DNA of 64,000 bases from NCBI GenBank assembly GCA_027311025.1, contig DAICZS010000004.1, positions 1-64,000 on the forward strand, given 5' to 3'. The notes under the pieces are model-generated. The model did no database searches. It saw only the letters and a list, made by a program, of their open reading frames with translations, and was not told where the DNA came from. This DNA is from Ferrovaceae bacterium (GTDB lineage Bacteria > Pseudomonadota > Gammaproteobacteria > Burkholderiales > Ferrovaceae). A program made the translations under genes and the position numbers. Position 1 is the first letter of the stretch. The number at the start of each line of letters is the position of its first letter. Shown piece by piece: positions 1 through 10,705 of this stretch.

Positions 1-1
1 A

Positions 2-484
2 TTCAAATCAACACTTGAGGAGGCCCTTGATGCTTCGTTGCTGCTTCATGTCATCGACGCCAGCGATCCGGGGTTTGAACGTCAGCTCGAGGTCACCGAC
101 ACGGTTCTTGCCGAGATTGGGGCTGAAACCGTACCCCGCATTCGCGTATTCAACAAGATGGATCAGGTCGGCGATGCCTCAGCACAGGCCGAACATGAAG
201 CCATGTTGCGCGCGCGGTACCCGGACTGCTTCGTCATGAGTGCGCGCCACCAGGCTGACGTGGCAATGCTGCACCAAGCGATCGTCGCGTTTTTCCGGAA
301 GGATCTCATAGAAACCGAACTGTTTCTTCCCTGGTCGGCCCAGAAACTGCGCGGTGATATTTTTTCAGGCTGTGAGGTGTTGGAAGAGCATGCCGACGCC
401 GAAGGCGCATTCTTTCGTGTGCGCGGAACGCGCGAGGTACTGGAAGGACTGACCGCCCAACTTGCGGCAATCAACAATATCTAA
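2..484 (+). CDS. hflX: GTPase HflX, C-terminal part (5' end outside window)
   Basis: This is the 3' part of a ribosome-associated GTPase of the HflX family, which binds the 50S subunit and splits or rescues stalled ribosomes. The frame is open from the window edge and begins FKSTLEEALDASLLLHVID, matching the segment just after the G3 motif in HflX. The G4 motif NKMD and a G5-like MSAR follow. The last 60 residues (LFLPWSAQKLRGDIFSGCEV and beyond) match the small C-terminal domain of the family. The N-terminal domain, P-loop and G3 motif lie outside the window. It faces tRNA-Ser and lptF convergently, and no hflK/hflC follows it, unlike in many proteobacteria. The family assignment is firm; the full length is unknown. 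Confidence 0.88.
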   Translation, partial: FKSTLEEALDASLLLHVIDASDPGFERQLEVTDTVLAEIGAETVPRIRVFNKMDQVGDASAQAEHEAMLRARYPDCFVMSARHQADVAMLHQAIVAFFRKDLIETELFLPWSAQKLRGDIFSGCEVLEEHADAEGAFFRVRGTREVLEGLTAQLAAINNI

Positions 485-500
485 AGTGAGGCAACACCAC

Positions 501-591
501 TGGCGGAGAGGGCGGGATTCGAACCCGCGTTAGGTTATTCACCTAAACACGCTTTCCAGGCGTGCGACTTAAACCGCTCATCCACCTCTCC
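501..591 (-). tRNA. tRNA-Ser (anticodon GGA)
   Basis: Read on the minus strand, the acceptor GGAGAGG pairs with CCTCTCC, followed by discriminator G and an encoded CCA. The anticodon stem CACGC/GCGTG encloses CTGGAAA, giving anticodon GGA. A long variable arm (TTTAGGTGAATAACCTAA region) is typical of class II serine tRNA, and the T loop GGTTCGAATCC is intact. Length is 91 nt including CCA. Confidence 0.97.
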
Positions 592-602
592 GAAGGCCGC
601 GA

Positions 603-632
603 ATTATACCGGAGATTCATATCCCAGGTCCA
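603..632 (-). promoter_or_regulatory. sigma70-type promoter of tRNA-Ser
   Basis: On the minus strand a perfect TATAAT (603-608) is preceded at 18 nt by TGGACC (627-632). The -10 ends 11 nt before the mature tRNA 5' end, so transcription should start only a few bases upstream of it. The stretch after the -10 is GC-rich, as in stable-RNA promoters under growth-rate control; that last point is inference. Confidence 0.7.
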
Positions 633-654
633 TGAAATTGATGTGAACTGCTTT

Positions 655-1755
655 CTACGAGGTGCGTCGACGCATGTAGGAAAGCAACCAACGCGGCGAC
701 CAGAGCCATTGTCGGCGCTGCAATAGCAGTACTCCCAGCGTCAAAAACAGCAGGTGCACAGGAAAGATTCCAACCCAGGGAGAAAGCCTGCCCTGCACCA
801 CCCAGGCTTGCGCGATGCTCATGGTGTTGTAGTACACCATGTAGGCCAGCAAAGCGAAAATCATGTTGGAAGAGCGCCCGCCCCGCGTATTGACGTAGGA
901 CAGGGGAATGGCAAAGACAGCCAGCACGATGAGGCTGATGGGCAGCCCCAGACGCCAATGAATCTCGCCCCATCCATCCAGGGTGGGATTGTTGAAAAGC
1001 TGCCCCACATTCATGGACTTGACTGAAATGGCGCTGCTACTGACCCCTTTCTGGTCCACCCGCAACTGGGCCTCATCAAAATCAATCAACGAATAGCTGG
1101 CTGTGCCGGCTTCGCCTTCATAACGACGCCCCTGTTGCAGCACGATAAACCGGTCTCCGTTTGGGTGAGCCGCCACGAACCCTTTGTTGGCAGCGATGAC
1201 GCCCAGCTTGTGATCCTGCACGGACTGCACGAATACATTGGACACCTTGTCCTTGCTTTCGCTGATGGCATCGACAAAGAACACCTGGTCGGATTGGCGT
1301 GATTCGCGAAACACGCCCGGCGTGATCTGTGATGTCTCGTCGCGACTGTCCAGCCTGGTCTGGTATTCTGCCCGCTTGCCAATGGCCCATGGAGAGACCA
1401 CAAGACTCATGAGTGCCACTACCAATGCCATGGGCAGCGCAAACGCCAGGACCGGTCGAACGAAGCGGGACAGGCTGACCCCGGAACTCAGCCAGATGAT
1501 CATTTCGGAGTCGCGATAGCACCGCGTCAGTGTCATCAAAAGCGCGGTAAACACTGCCGCAGACAGGATGACTGGCAGATAGGTGAGCGCGCCAAAAGCC
1601 ACCATGGCAGCGACTGCATCGGCAGAAAGTGCACCGCCAGCGGCCAAGCCCAGCAATTTGACCACGGTGACGGTCAGAAGGATGGACAACAGCACCATCA
1701 GGGCCATGACGGCAGTCCGGCTGAATTCCTTGCGAAGCGAACGACTGAAGATCAT
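655..1755 (-). CDS. lptF: LPS export ABC transporter permease LptF
   Basis: LptF is an inner-membrane permease subunit of the LptB2FGC machine that extracts lipopolysaccharide and passes it to the periplasmic bridge. The 366 residues equal the E. coli length. The N-terminus MIFSRSLRKEFSRT begins helix 1; further helices cluster near both ends around a central periplasmic domain of about 190 residues. The conserved coupling region around TRCYRDSEMIIWLSSG and the late AIPLSYVNTRGGRSSNM segment fit LptF. The frame stays open upstream over pepA, but the ATG at 1755 starts the family homology. It is divergent from pepA with a 49-bp gap. Its usual partner lptG is not downstream; tRNA-Ser and hflX are there instead. 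Confidence 0.9.
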   Translation of the reverse strand: MIFSRSLRKEFSRTAVMALMVLLSILLTVTVVKLLGLAAGGALSADAVAAMVAFGALTYLPVILSAAVFTALLMTLTRCYRDSEMIIWLSSGVSLSRFVRPVLAFALPMALVVALMSLVVSPWAIGKRAEYQTRLDSRDETSQITPGVFRESRQSDQVFFVDAISESKDKVSNVFVQSVQDHKLGVIAANKGFVAAHPNGDRFIVLQQGRRYEGEAGTASYSLIDFDEAQLRVDQKGVSSSAISVKSMNVGQLFNNPTLDGWGEIHWRLGLPISLIVLAVFAIPLSYVNTRGGRSSNMIFALLAYMVYYNTMSIAQAWVVQGRLSPWVGIFPVHLLFLTLGVLLLQRRQWLWSPRWLLSYMRRRTS

Positions 1756-1804
1756 AATTTCCGTTTTTATTCGCAATATTAAGCAAATCGCCTGGAGAGA
1801 TACT

Positions 1805-3292
1805 GTGGAATTTAGCATAAAAGCCCAATCGCCCGAGAAAGTCCGTACCGGATGTGTCGTCGTCGGAGTCGCCGAAGGCCGTCGCCTGTCGCCAAGCGCC
1901 AAGACCCTGGACGCCGCCTCAGGACAGCATCTGTCCCGCCTGCTCAAACAGGGCGATCTTTCGGCCAAAGTGGGCCAGTCCCTGCTGCTCTTCGGTGTTC
2001 CTGGAGTCACCGCAGAAAGGGTTCTCCTGGTGAGCACCGGCTCGGAAAAAAACCTCAATGACCGTGATTACCGCACCCTGGTGCGCAGCGTCGTGCAGAC
2101 GCTCGACGGCACAGGCGCCAAGGACGCGCTGTTCTGCCTCACAGAAATTTCCGTGGCAGATCGTGATGAAGAATGGAAACTGGAGCAACTGATCCTGACG
2201 GCTCGTGAAACCAGCTATCGCATTACAAGGGTGGCTGACAAGCAGGATCCTGCCTGCACACTATCCCAAGTGGCCCTTCCCGCTCCCGAAAAGCTCAAGC
2301 CGGCTGCGCTTGCCACCCTCATCTCACGCTGCCAGGCCATTGCCAACGGCATGGCGTTGACACGCGATCTTGGCAACATGCCCCCCAATCTCTGCACCCC
2401 ATCCTATCTCGCCCAAAGCGCAAAATCCTTGGGCAAACAATGGAAATTGAAAGTAGAAGTGCTGGAACAGGCCCACATGGAAAAACTGGGCATGGGTGCG
2501 TTGCTGGCAGTAGCCGCCGGCAGCCGTCAGCCCCCCAAGCTGATCGTCATGCACTACGCCGGCGCGGCAAAAAACCAGAAACCGGTGGTGCTGGTAGGCA
2601 AGGGCATCACCTTTGACACGGGTGGCATTTCGCTGAAGCCGGCGCCGGAAATGGACGAGATGAAATTTGACATGTGTGGCGCTGCCAGTGTTTTTGGCAC
2701 CATGCGCGCCGTGGCTGAAATGAAACTCCCCATCAACCTGATTGGCGTCATCCCCACCTGTGAAAACATGCCTGATGGCAATGCCACACGACCAGGCGAC
2801 ATCGTTCGCAGCATGTCCGGACAAACCATTGAAATTCTCAATACGGATGCCGAAGGCCGCCTCATCCTGTGCGATGCACTCACCTACGCAGAAAAGTTTC
2901 AACCCGACACCATCATCGACGTGGCTACCCTGACGGGCGCTTGCGTCATCGCATTGGGACATGAAGCAGCGGGGCTGTTTGCCAACGATGACAAGCTGTG
3001 TGAAAAGCTGAAGGCAGCAGGCGATTACACCGGAGATCGTGCCTGGCCCATGCCCCTGTGGGAAGAGTATCAGGACGGGCTTAAAACCAACTTTGCCGAC
3101 ATGGCCAATGTGGCCGGCAGGCCCGGTGGCAGCATTACCGCAGCGAGCTTTCTGGCCCGTTTTACCCGAAAGATGCGTTGGGCCCACCTTGACATCGCTG
3201 GCGTCGCCTACAAAGGCGGCAAGGACAAGGGAGCCACAGGGCGTCCGGTCAAGTTGTTTTGCCGCTACCTGATCCAACGCAGCGGACAGTAA
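1805..3292 (+). CDS. pepA: Leucyl aminopeptidase PepA (M17)
   Basis: A cytosolic two-metal leucyl aminopeptidase that removes N-terminal residues from peptides; in E. coli PepA also binds DNA in dimer resolution and carAB control. The 495 residues are close to the E. coli length (503). The N-terminus (V/M)EFSIKAQSPEK matches the family, so the GTG at 1805 is chosen, with GGAGAGA upstream. Metal-binding signatures are present: KGITFDTGGISLKP, then MDEMKFDMCGAA, and the M17 signature NTDAEGRLILCDALTY. The classic order pepA-holC-valS follows, with 7- and 4-nt gaps, so one transcript is likely. A second, more diverged M17 enzyme lies at 44933-46444. Confidence 0.95.
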   Translation: MEFSIKAQSPEKVRTGCVVVGVAEGRRLSPSAKTLDAASGQHLSRLLKQGDLSAKVGQSLLLFGVPGVTAERVLLVSTGSEKNLNDRDYRTLVRSVVQTLDGTGAKDALFCLTEISVADRDEEWKLEQLILTARETSYRITRVADKQDPACTLSQVALPAPEKLKPAALATLISRCQAIANGMALTRDLGNMPPNLCTPSYLAQSAKSLGKQWKLKVEVLEQAHMEKLGMGALLAVAAGSRQPPKLIVMHYAGAAKNQKPVVLVGKGITFDTGGISLKPAPEMDEMKFDMCGAASVFGTMRAVAEMKLPINLIGVIPTCENMPDGNATRPGDIVRSMSGQTIEILNTDAEGRLILCDALTYAEKFQPDTIIDVATLTGACVIALGHEAAGLFANDDKLCEKLKAAGDYTGDRAWPMPLWEEYQDGLKTNFADMANVAGRPGGSITAASFLARFTRKMRWAHLDIAGVAYKGGKDKGATGRPVKLFCRYLIQRSGQ

Positions 3293-3299
3293 TGGCATC

Positions 3300-3728
3300 G
3301 TGACTCGGATCGATTTTTATACCCATGTACAGGACAAGTTGCCCGTCGCCATCCAACTCATCGGCAAAGCCTGGGATCGCGGTTTGAACGTGTGGGTGCG
3401 GGTAGCCGACGATGCCGCTGCTTCCCGACTGGATCAAGGGCTATGGACTCACCCTTCAGCAGGGTTCATCCCCCATTGCAAATCGGACCATGCTCTGGCC
3501 AAAGAGACGCCCATCATTATCGATGCTGCTGCAGTGGAGCCCAGTACCGATCAGATTCTGATCAACCTGCATCCGGAGCGCCCCGAATATTTTTCACGGT
3601 TTGAGCGCCTGATCGAGATCGTGAGCCTGGACGACCAGGATCGCAAACAAGCCAGGGAACGCTTCATTTTTTATAGGGACCGTGGATTTGAAATTCACTC
3701 CCACGATTTGAGTCATTCAAAGATCTAA
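3300..3728 (+). CDS. holC: DNA polymerase III subunit chi
   Basis: HolC (chi) links the clamp loader, through psi, to single-stranded DNA-binding protein. The 142-residue product begins (GTG) [13 protein letters not shown], typical of chi, and contains the conserved core around [15 protein letters not shown] and [12 protein letters not shown]. The start is GTG at 3300, only 7 nt after the pepA stop, with no strong ribosome binding site, suggesting translational coupling. It ends 4 nt before the valS ATG. The placement between pepA and valS is conserved across many proteobacteria and supports the call. Confidence 0.9.
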   Translation: MTRIDFYTHVQDKLPVAIQLIGKAWDRGLNVWVRVADDAAASRLDQGLWTHPSAGFIPHCKSDHALAKETPIIIDAAAVEPSTDQILINLHPERPEYFSRFERLIEIVSLDDQDRKQARERFIFYRDRGFEIHSHDLSHSKI

Positions 3729-3732
3729 CCCC

Positions 3733-6483
<2,751 letters not shown>

Positions 6484-7950
6484 TCAGTGTTCGGTAAAGG
6501 AACCGCTCAGCTTTGAGCGGTCTCCTTTCTTGTTTTGCGCATTGAGCTCTTTCTTGATTTCGCGTATGCGCGCTTCCACGCTGGAATTTTGGTAAAAGTC
6601 GCCATCATCGCTTTTTACCGCAATTTGCAGCTGATCCAACGCCGCTGTCAGGTTACCCTGACGTAAATACGACTCGGCCAGGGCTTGGTGACTCAGCAAC
6701 TGCTTGTCGAGATGCGCATAGGCCCTGGCCTGCAAATCATACAAATGGTAATCGCCGCGCGACAACATCAGCCTGTTGTTGATGACATCCAGCGCTTCCT
6801 GATCACGATGTGCATCGAGCAGCGTTTGGATGTACCCGTAATTGAGCGCCCGTTGATCCGGATAATGGCGCAACGCCGTATGGTACATATTGATGGCTTC
6901 ATCGAGGTGTCCCTCGTCGTGCACAATCAGGGCTGCCAGACTGTCAAACAGGGCGTTGGGCTGAGACACGGCCTTCACTGCAGCCAGCGTGCTGGCAGCA
7001 TCATCCAGCTTGCCTGCACGCCATAAGGCCACCGCCTTGCCATAAAACATCGGTCTGTCTTCGAGGCGCTTGATGTCGAGGGTACGCCCATCGAAATACC
7101 GCAAAGCTTCACGCGGGGTTCCCGTCAGTGCAGCAATCCGGGCGCGGATCAGCTGAAAATCAGGGCCATCCTGCACCTGTCTATAAGGCAGGTTCTGTAT
7201 CTTGTCCTGAATTTCGGCCAGACGCTCAGTGGTGAGGGGGTGGGTCTTGAGATAGGCCGGAGAGGTGCCCTCGTAGAATCTGCCATAACGCTGTAGCTTA
7301 CCGAAGAAGCTGGCCATGCCTCGAGGATCGTAACCCGATTTGAGCAGGCGCTGGATGCCCAGGCGATCGGCCTCGCGCTCATTTTCGCGAGTAAAGTCCA
7401 GTTGCGCCTGGACCATTCCTGCCTGGGCTCCCATCACGGCACCAATGCTGGCGTCTGGGTTGCTGCGCGCCGCCAGGATGGCTGCGGCCATGGCGGCTAT
7501 CGATAACGGCATGTTCTTGCTTTGGGCCTCGATCATGCGCGCAATGTGGTGTTGCGTGACGTGAGAAATTTCGTGCGCGAGTACGGATGCAAGTTCGGAT
7601 TCGTTTTCCGCCGCCAGCATCAGCCCGGTATGAACTCCGATATATCCTCCAGGCAGCGCAAAGGCGTTGAGGCTGGAATCCTGGATCAGGAAAAACTCGA
7701 ATTGCTGGCCACCCAAATCATCGCTCACTGCAAGCAGACGGTTGCCCACACTGTTGAGAAAATCCACGCTCTCCGGATCATCAAAATAAACCCGGTCGCT
7801 GCGAATATCGAGCATGATCTCGTGCCCCAAGGCCTTTTCGTCCTGGCTGGAGAACACCGTCGATGAGCTGTCGCCCAGGTCGGGCAAATCATAAGCCGCA
7901 GAACCGCCCACCAGGCAACAGGTCACAATAAATACAAGAATTGAACGCAT
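6484..7950 (-). CDS. bepA: Periplasmic M48 metalloprotease/chaperone BepA
   Basis: BepA-type proteins assist LptD assembly at the outer membrane and degrade misassembled barrels. The 488 residues equal the E. coli size. Residues 1-19 ([19 protein letters not shown]) look like a signal peptide. The zinc motif HEISH is at 126-130, and the third ligand region is [10 protein letters not shown]. The C-terminal half is made of TPR-like repeats ([36 protein letters not shown]). ATG 7950 is chosen because it starts the signal peptide; an in-frame start at 7977 would add residues before it. The stop abuts valS. It is divergent from moaC. Confidence 0.9.
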   Translation of the reverse strand: MRSILVFIVTCCLVGGSAAYDLPDLGDSSSTVFSSQDEKALGHEIMLDIRSDRVYFDDPESVDFLNSVGNRLLAVSDDLGGQQFEFFLIQDSSLNAFALPGGYIGVHTGLMLAAENESELASVLAHEISHVTQHHIARMIEAQSKNMPLSIAAMAAAILAARSNPDASIGAVMGAQAGMVQAQLDFTRENEREADRLGIQRLLKSGYDPRGMASFFGKLQRYGRFYEGTSPAYLKTHPLTTERLAEIQDKIQNLPYRQVQDGPDFQLIRARIAALTGTPREALRYFDGRTLDIKRLEDRPMFYGKAVALWRAGKLDDAASTLAAVKAVSQPNALFDSLAALIVHDEGHLDEAINMYHTALRHYPDQRALNYGYIQTLLDAHRDQEALDVINNRLMLSRGDYHLYDLQARAYAHLDKQLLSHQALAESYLRQGNLTAALDQLQIAVKSDDGDFYQNSSVEARIREIKKELNAQNKKGDRSKLSGSFTEH

Positions 7951-7969
7951 CTTGCTATGATAACTCGGG

Positions 7970-7998
7970 TTGCACATTGTTCCCCTGACCTTTATAAA
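7970..7998 (+). promoter_or_regulatory. sigma70-type promoter of moaC
   Basis: TTGCAC (7970-7975), a 17-nt spacer, then TATAAA (7993-7998). The predicted start is about 30 nt upstream of the moaC ATG, in the bepA-moaC divergent gap. Confidence 0.65.
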
Positions 7999-8034
7999 TC
8001 CTTTAATCACACCGTTACCGAGTACATCTCCGTC

Positions 8035-8526
8035 ATGAGCCCCACACCCACATTGACCCATTTTGACAGCGAAGGCCAAGCCCACATGGTTGACGTGGCC
8101 GACAAGGCCGAAACTCACCGGGTGGCGCGGGCAACGGGCAGGATCGTCATGAAACCCGAAACGCTCAGCATGATCAAGCACGGTGCAGCAAAAAAGGGCG
8201 ATGTTTTGGGCATCGCCCGCCTTGCCGCCATTCAGGCCGCAAAACGGGCTGCCGACCTGATTCCCCTGTGCCACCCCATCCCACTGACCCGGGTGGCAGT
8301 GGAATTTTCACTGGACCATGCCCAGTCGGCCATCAATTGCACCGTCACCACCGAAACCGTGGGCCGTACAGGCGTTGAAATGGAGGCCCTGACTGCCGTA
8401 CAGCTTGGTTTGCTCACCATTTACGACATGTGTAAGGCCGTGGATCGCGGCATGGTCATGGGCGAGATCCGCCTTCTTGAAAAATCAGGTGGAAAATCAG
8501 GCGCTTGGACAGCAAGCGCGCCCTGA
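8035..8526 (+). CDS. moaC: Cyclic pyranopterin monophosphate synthase MoaC
   Basis: MoaC converts the MoaA product 3',8-cyclo-7,8-dihydro-GTP to cyclic pyranopterin monophosphate, the first stable intermediate of molybdenum cofactor synthesis. The 163-residue product has all the family blocks: [52 protein letters not shown] and [11 protein letters not shown], including the catalytic lysine, histidine and aspartate regions. ATG 8035 gives the normal N-terminus; upstream in-frame codons lie in the promoter region. No other moa gene is adjacent. Its stop directly abuts the ackA stop. Confidence 0.95.
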   Translation: MSPTPTLTHFDSEGQAHMVDVADKAETHRVARATGRIVMKPETLSMIKHGAAKKGDVLGIARLAAIQAAKRAADLIPLCHPIPLTRVAVEFSLDHAQSAINCTVTTETVGRTGVEMEALTAVQLGLLTIYDMCKAVDRGMVMGEIRLLEKSGGKSGAWTASAP

Positions 8527-9663
8527 TTACAGCAACCTGAAGGCCTCTTTGGCTGCCGCTAGCCCTTCATCTGCCGGCACGACCCAGACTTCCACCGCAC
8601 TCTCCCTGGCATGAATGGCTTCCGCCTGGCCTTGCCGGCCTTCCCGGTTCTTCACCGGATCAAGCACTACGCCAAGGTGGGCCAGCCGCCCCGCCACATC
8701 GGTGCGTAGTTGGGCGTCATGTTCGCCGATACCTCCCGTAAAGGCCAGCAGGTCGAGCCCACCCAACACCGCCGCCATGGCGCCAGCCTCGCGCACCACA
8801 CTGGCCGTAAACAAATCGATGGCACATTTTGCCCGATCATCGCCAACGGCCGCACGCAAAACCCGAAAGTCAGCGGACAAGCCCGACACGCCCAGCAAGC
8901 CCGATTGTCGGTAGAGCAGGGTTTCCAGGCGTTCCGGGCTCCAACCCAGGTTCATCAAGTACAGCAACACACCGGGATCAAGTGCGCCGCACCGGGTTCC
9001 CATCATCAGACCGTCCAATGCGGTAAACCCCATGGTGCTGGCCATGCTGCGCCCTTCGCGCGCTGCGCACAGACTGGCACCACTGCCAAGATGGGCCATC
9101 AATAACCGTCCGCCAGCCCGGGCGCTGCGCAATGTCAGGGTGTCCCGAACATGCTGGTAGGACAACCCGTGAAAGCCGTAACGACGGATGCCCTGTTGGA
9201 ATAATGCTTCAGGGAGCGCAAAGCGGGCCTCCTGCGCTGGCATGGAAGCATGGAATGCCGTGTCGAAACAGGCAATCTGGGGCACCTTGGGCAATGCGCG
9301 CCAAAAGCGGCGAATACCCTCCAGGTTGTGTGGCTGGTGCAACGGAGCGAGCGCGTTCAGTTGTGCCAGGTCCTGCAGCACCGATTCGGTGACACGCACG
9401 CTGGTCTGAAATTTTGTCCCGCCGTGCACTACCCGATGCGCCACGGCACGCAGGCGCAACGCGGGCGTGACCTCGGTAAGCCGCCGGATCAAACTGTCCA
9501 GGGCGGCATCGAAAGCCGCTTCATCCAGTTGGAGCGTGTCGATCGTCCCCACCTGTATGGCTGCTTGAACACCATCGCCAGTGACGGGATAAAGCGCAAA
9601 CTTGAGTGTGGATGAGCCCACATTGACCGAAAGAATTCCTTCCTGGGCAGCAGAAAAACGCAT
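8527..9663 (-). CDS. ackA: Acetate/propionate kinase
   Basis: An ASKHA-fold kinase that interconverts acyl phosphate plus ADP with carboxylate plus ATP. The 378 residues are a little shorter than E. coli AckA (400). Recognisable blocks are NVGSSTLKFAL (nucleotide/acetate site), AHRVVHGG (conserved arginine), CFDTAFHASMP (catalytic aspartate), GIRRYGFHGLSY, MAHLGSGASL, MGTRCGALDPG and FTGGIGEHD. The usual HLGNG is HLGSG here, a variant I believe is shared by a proteobacterial subgroup. It starts 7 nt after the pta-like stop, so the pair forms one transcript. Acetate is the likely substrate, but propionate or butyrate cannot be excluded. Confidence 0.9.
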   Translation of the reverse strand: MRFSAAQEGILSVNVGSSTLKFALYPVTGDGVQAAIQVGTIDTLQLDEAAFDAALDSLIRRLTEVTPALRLRAVAHRVVHGGTKFQTSVRVTESVLQDLAQLNALAPLHQPHNLEGIRRFWRALPKVPQIACFDTAFHASMPAQEARFALPEALFQQGIRRYGFHGLSYQHVRDTLTLRSARAGGRLLMAHLGSGASLCAAREGRSMASTMGFTALDGLMMGTRCGALDPGVLLYLMNLGWSPERLETLLYRQSGLLGVSGLSADFRVLRAAVGDDRAKCAIDLFTASVVREAGAMAAVLGGLDLLAFTGGIGEHDAQLRTDVAGRLAHLGVVLDPVKNREGRQGQAEAIHARESAVEVWVVPADEGLAAAKEAFRLL

Positions 9664-9670
9664 CTGGTCG

Positions 9671-10597
9671 TTACGGACGATATTGACGATGGTGGTGGGC
9701 GATCAACTGGGCCAGCAATGCCGAGGCGATGCGTGCGTCAGCACCATCCGCCCGGCTGGTCAGTGCCACGGGTACCCGACCGCCCATGACCACGCCACTG
9801 GCGGTGCCCCCAGCCAGGTATTCCAGTTGCTTGGCCAGCATATTGCCGGACTCCAGATCCGGAACCACCAGAATGTCGGCAACGCCGGCGACGGAAGAAG
9901 TGATGTGCTTGATGGCGGCCGCTTCACCGGAAATGGCCGTGTCAAACGCCAGGGGACCATCCAGGATGGCATCGGTGATTTGCCCGCGATCGGCCATCTT
10001 ACAAAGCGCGGCAGCGTCGATCGTGGAGGGGATGGCGGGGTTGACGGTTTCCACTGCGGACAAAATGGCCACCCGCGGCAGTTTGATGCCCAAAATCTGG
10101 GCCAATTCGATGGCGTTCTGCACGATGTCCAACTTGTCCGCCAGGGTGGGCCTGATGTTGAGCGCCGCATCCGTTATCAGCAAGGGTTTTTCATAAAGCG
10201 GCACTTCAAAACGGAAAATATGAGACATGCGCCGCTTGGTACGAAAATCGCGATTTGAGAGTGCCGCATGCATGAGTTCATCCGTATGCAGACTCCCTTT
10301 CATGAGGGCTTCGACCCTGCCCTGAACGGCCATCTCCACCGCGACTTCAGCCGCCGCGTGGCTGTAGGGTGTCGTGACCAGTTCGATGCCGCTGATGTCG
10401 GCGCCAATTTGCGCTGCCACTTGCCTGATCCTGGCTTCCGGCCCGATCAGCACGGGAATGATCAACCCGGCTTCACCGGCCTCCAGTGCGCCTTGAAGGG
10501 AACCGGCCTCGCAGGGATGCACCACGGCACAGCGCACCGGATCCAGTCCGGCGCTCATGGCCAGTAATGCTTTTAGCAGTTGCTTGTCGGTTTGCAT
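9671..10597 (-). CDS. Phosphate acetyl/butyryltransferase family protein
   Basis: This enzyme should transfer an acyl group between CoA and phosphate, feeding the downstream acetate kinase. The 308-residue product is a single-domain member of the Pta/Ptb family (MKGSLHTDELMHAAL, RMSHIFRFEVP, ILDGPLAFDTAIS, VVPDLESGNMLAKQLEYLA). It resembles phosphate butyryltransferase and short acetyltransferases rather than the long E. coli Pta. An AGGGCAGGG stretch precedes the ATG. It is divergent from aceE, so acetyl-CoA production and acetyl-phosphate formation share a 108-bp control region. The acyl chain used cannot be told from sequence alone. Confidence 0.85.
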   Translation of the reverse strand: MQTDKQLLKALLAMSAGLDPVRCAVVHPCEAGSLQGALEAGEAGLIIPVLIGPEARIRQVAAQIGADISGIELVTTPYSHAAAEVAVEMAVQGRVEALMKGSLHTDELMHAALSNRDFRTKRRMSHIFRFEVPLYEKPLLITDAALNIRPTLADKLDIVQNAIELAQILGIKLPRVAILSAVETVNPAIPSTIDAAALCKMADRGQITDAILDGPLAFDTAISGEAAAIKHITSSVAGVADILVVPDLESGNMLAKQLEYLAGGTASGVVMGGRVPVALTSRADGADARIASALLAQLIAHHHRQYRP

Positions 10598-10705
10598 GGT
10601 ACCCTGCCCTCGCCAAGTGCCTCCATAAGCTTTAATATTAGCATTGCGGCCGGTGATCCCGGTTGCCCGTCCATATCAACAACCGCTGATCGCGAGGTAT
10701 TTCGA

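Noticed and set aside
501-591. tRNA-Ser as an integration site
   Set aside because: I saw no second copy of its 3' end nearby and no integrase in the window.
1583-1804. N-terminal extension of PepA upstream of the GTG
   Set aside because: It lies over the divergent lptF start and has no homology; the family N-terminus begins at 1805.
1756-2058. N-terminal extension of LptF into pepA
   Set aside because: LptF homology and length match begin at 1755; the extension is antisense to pepA.
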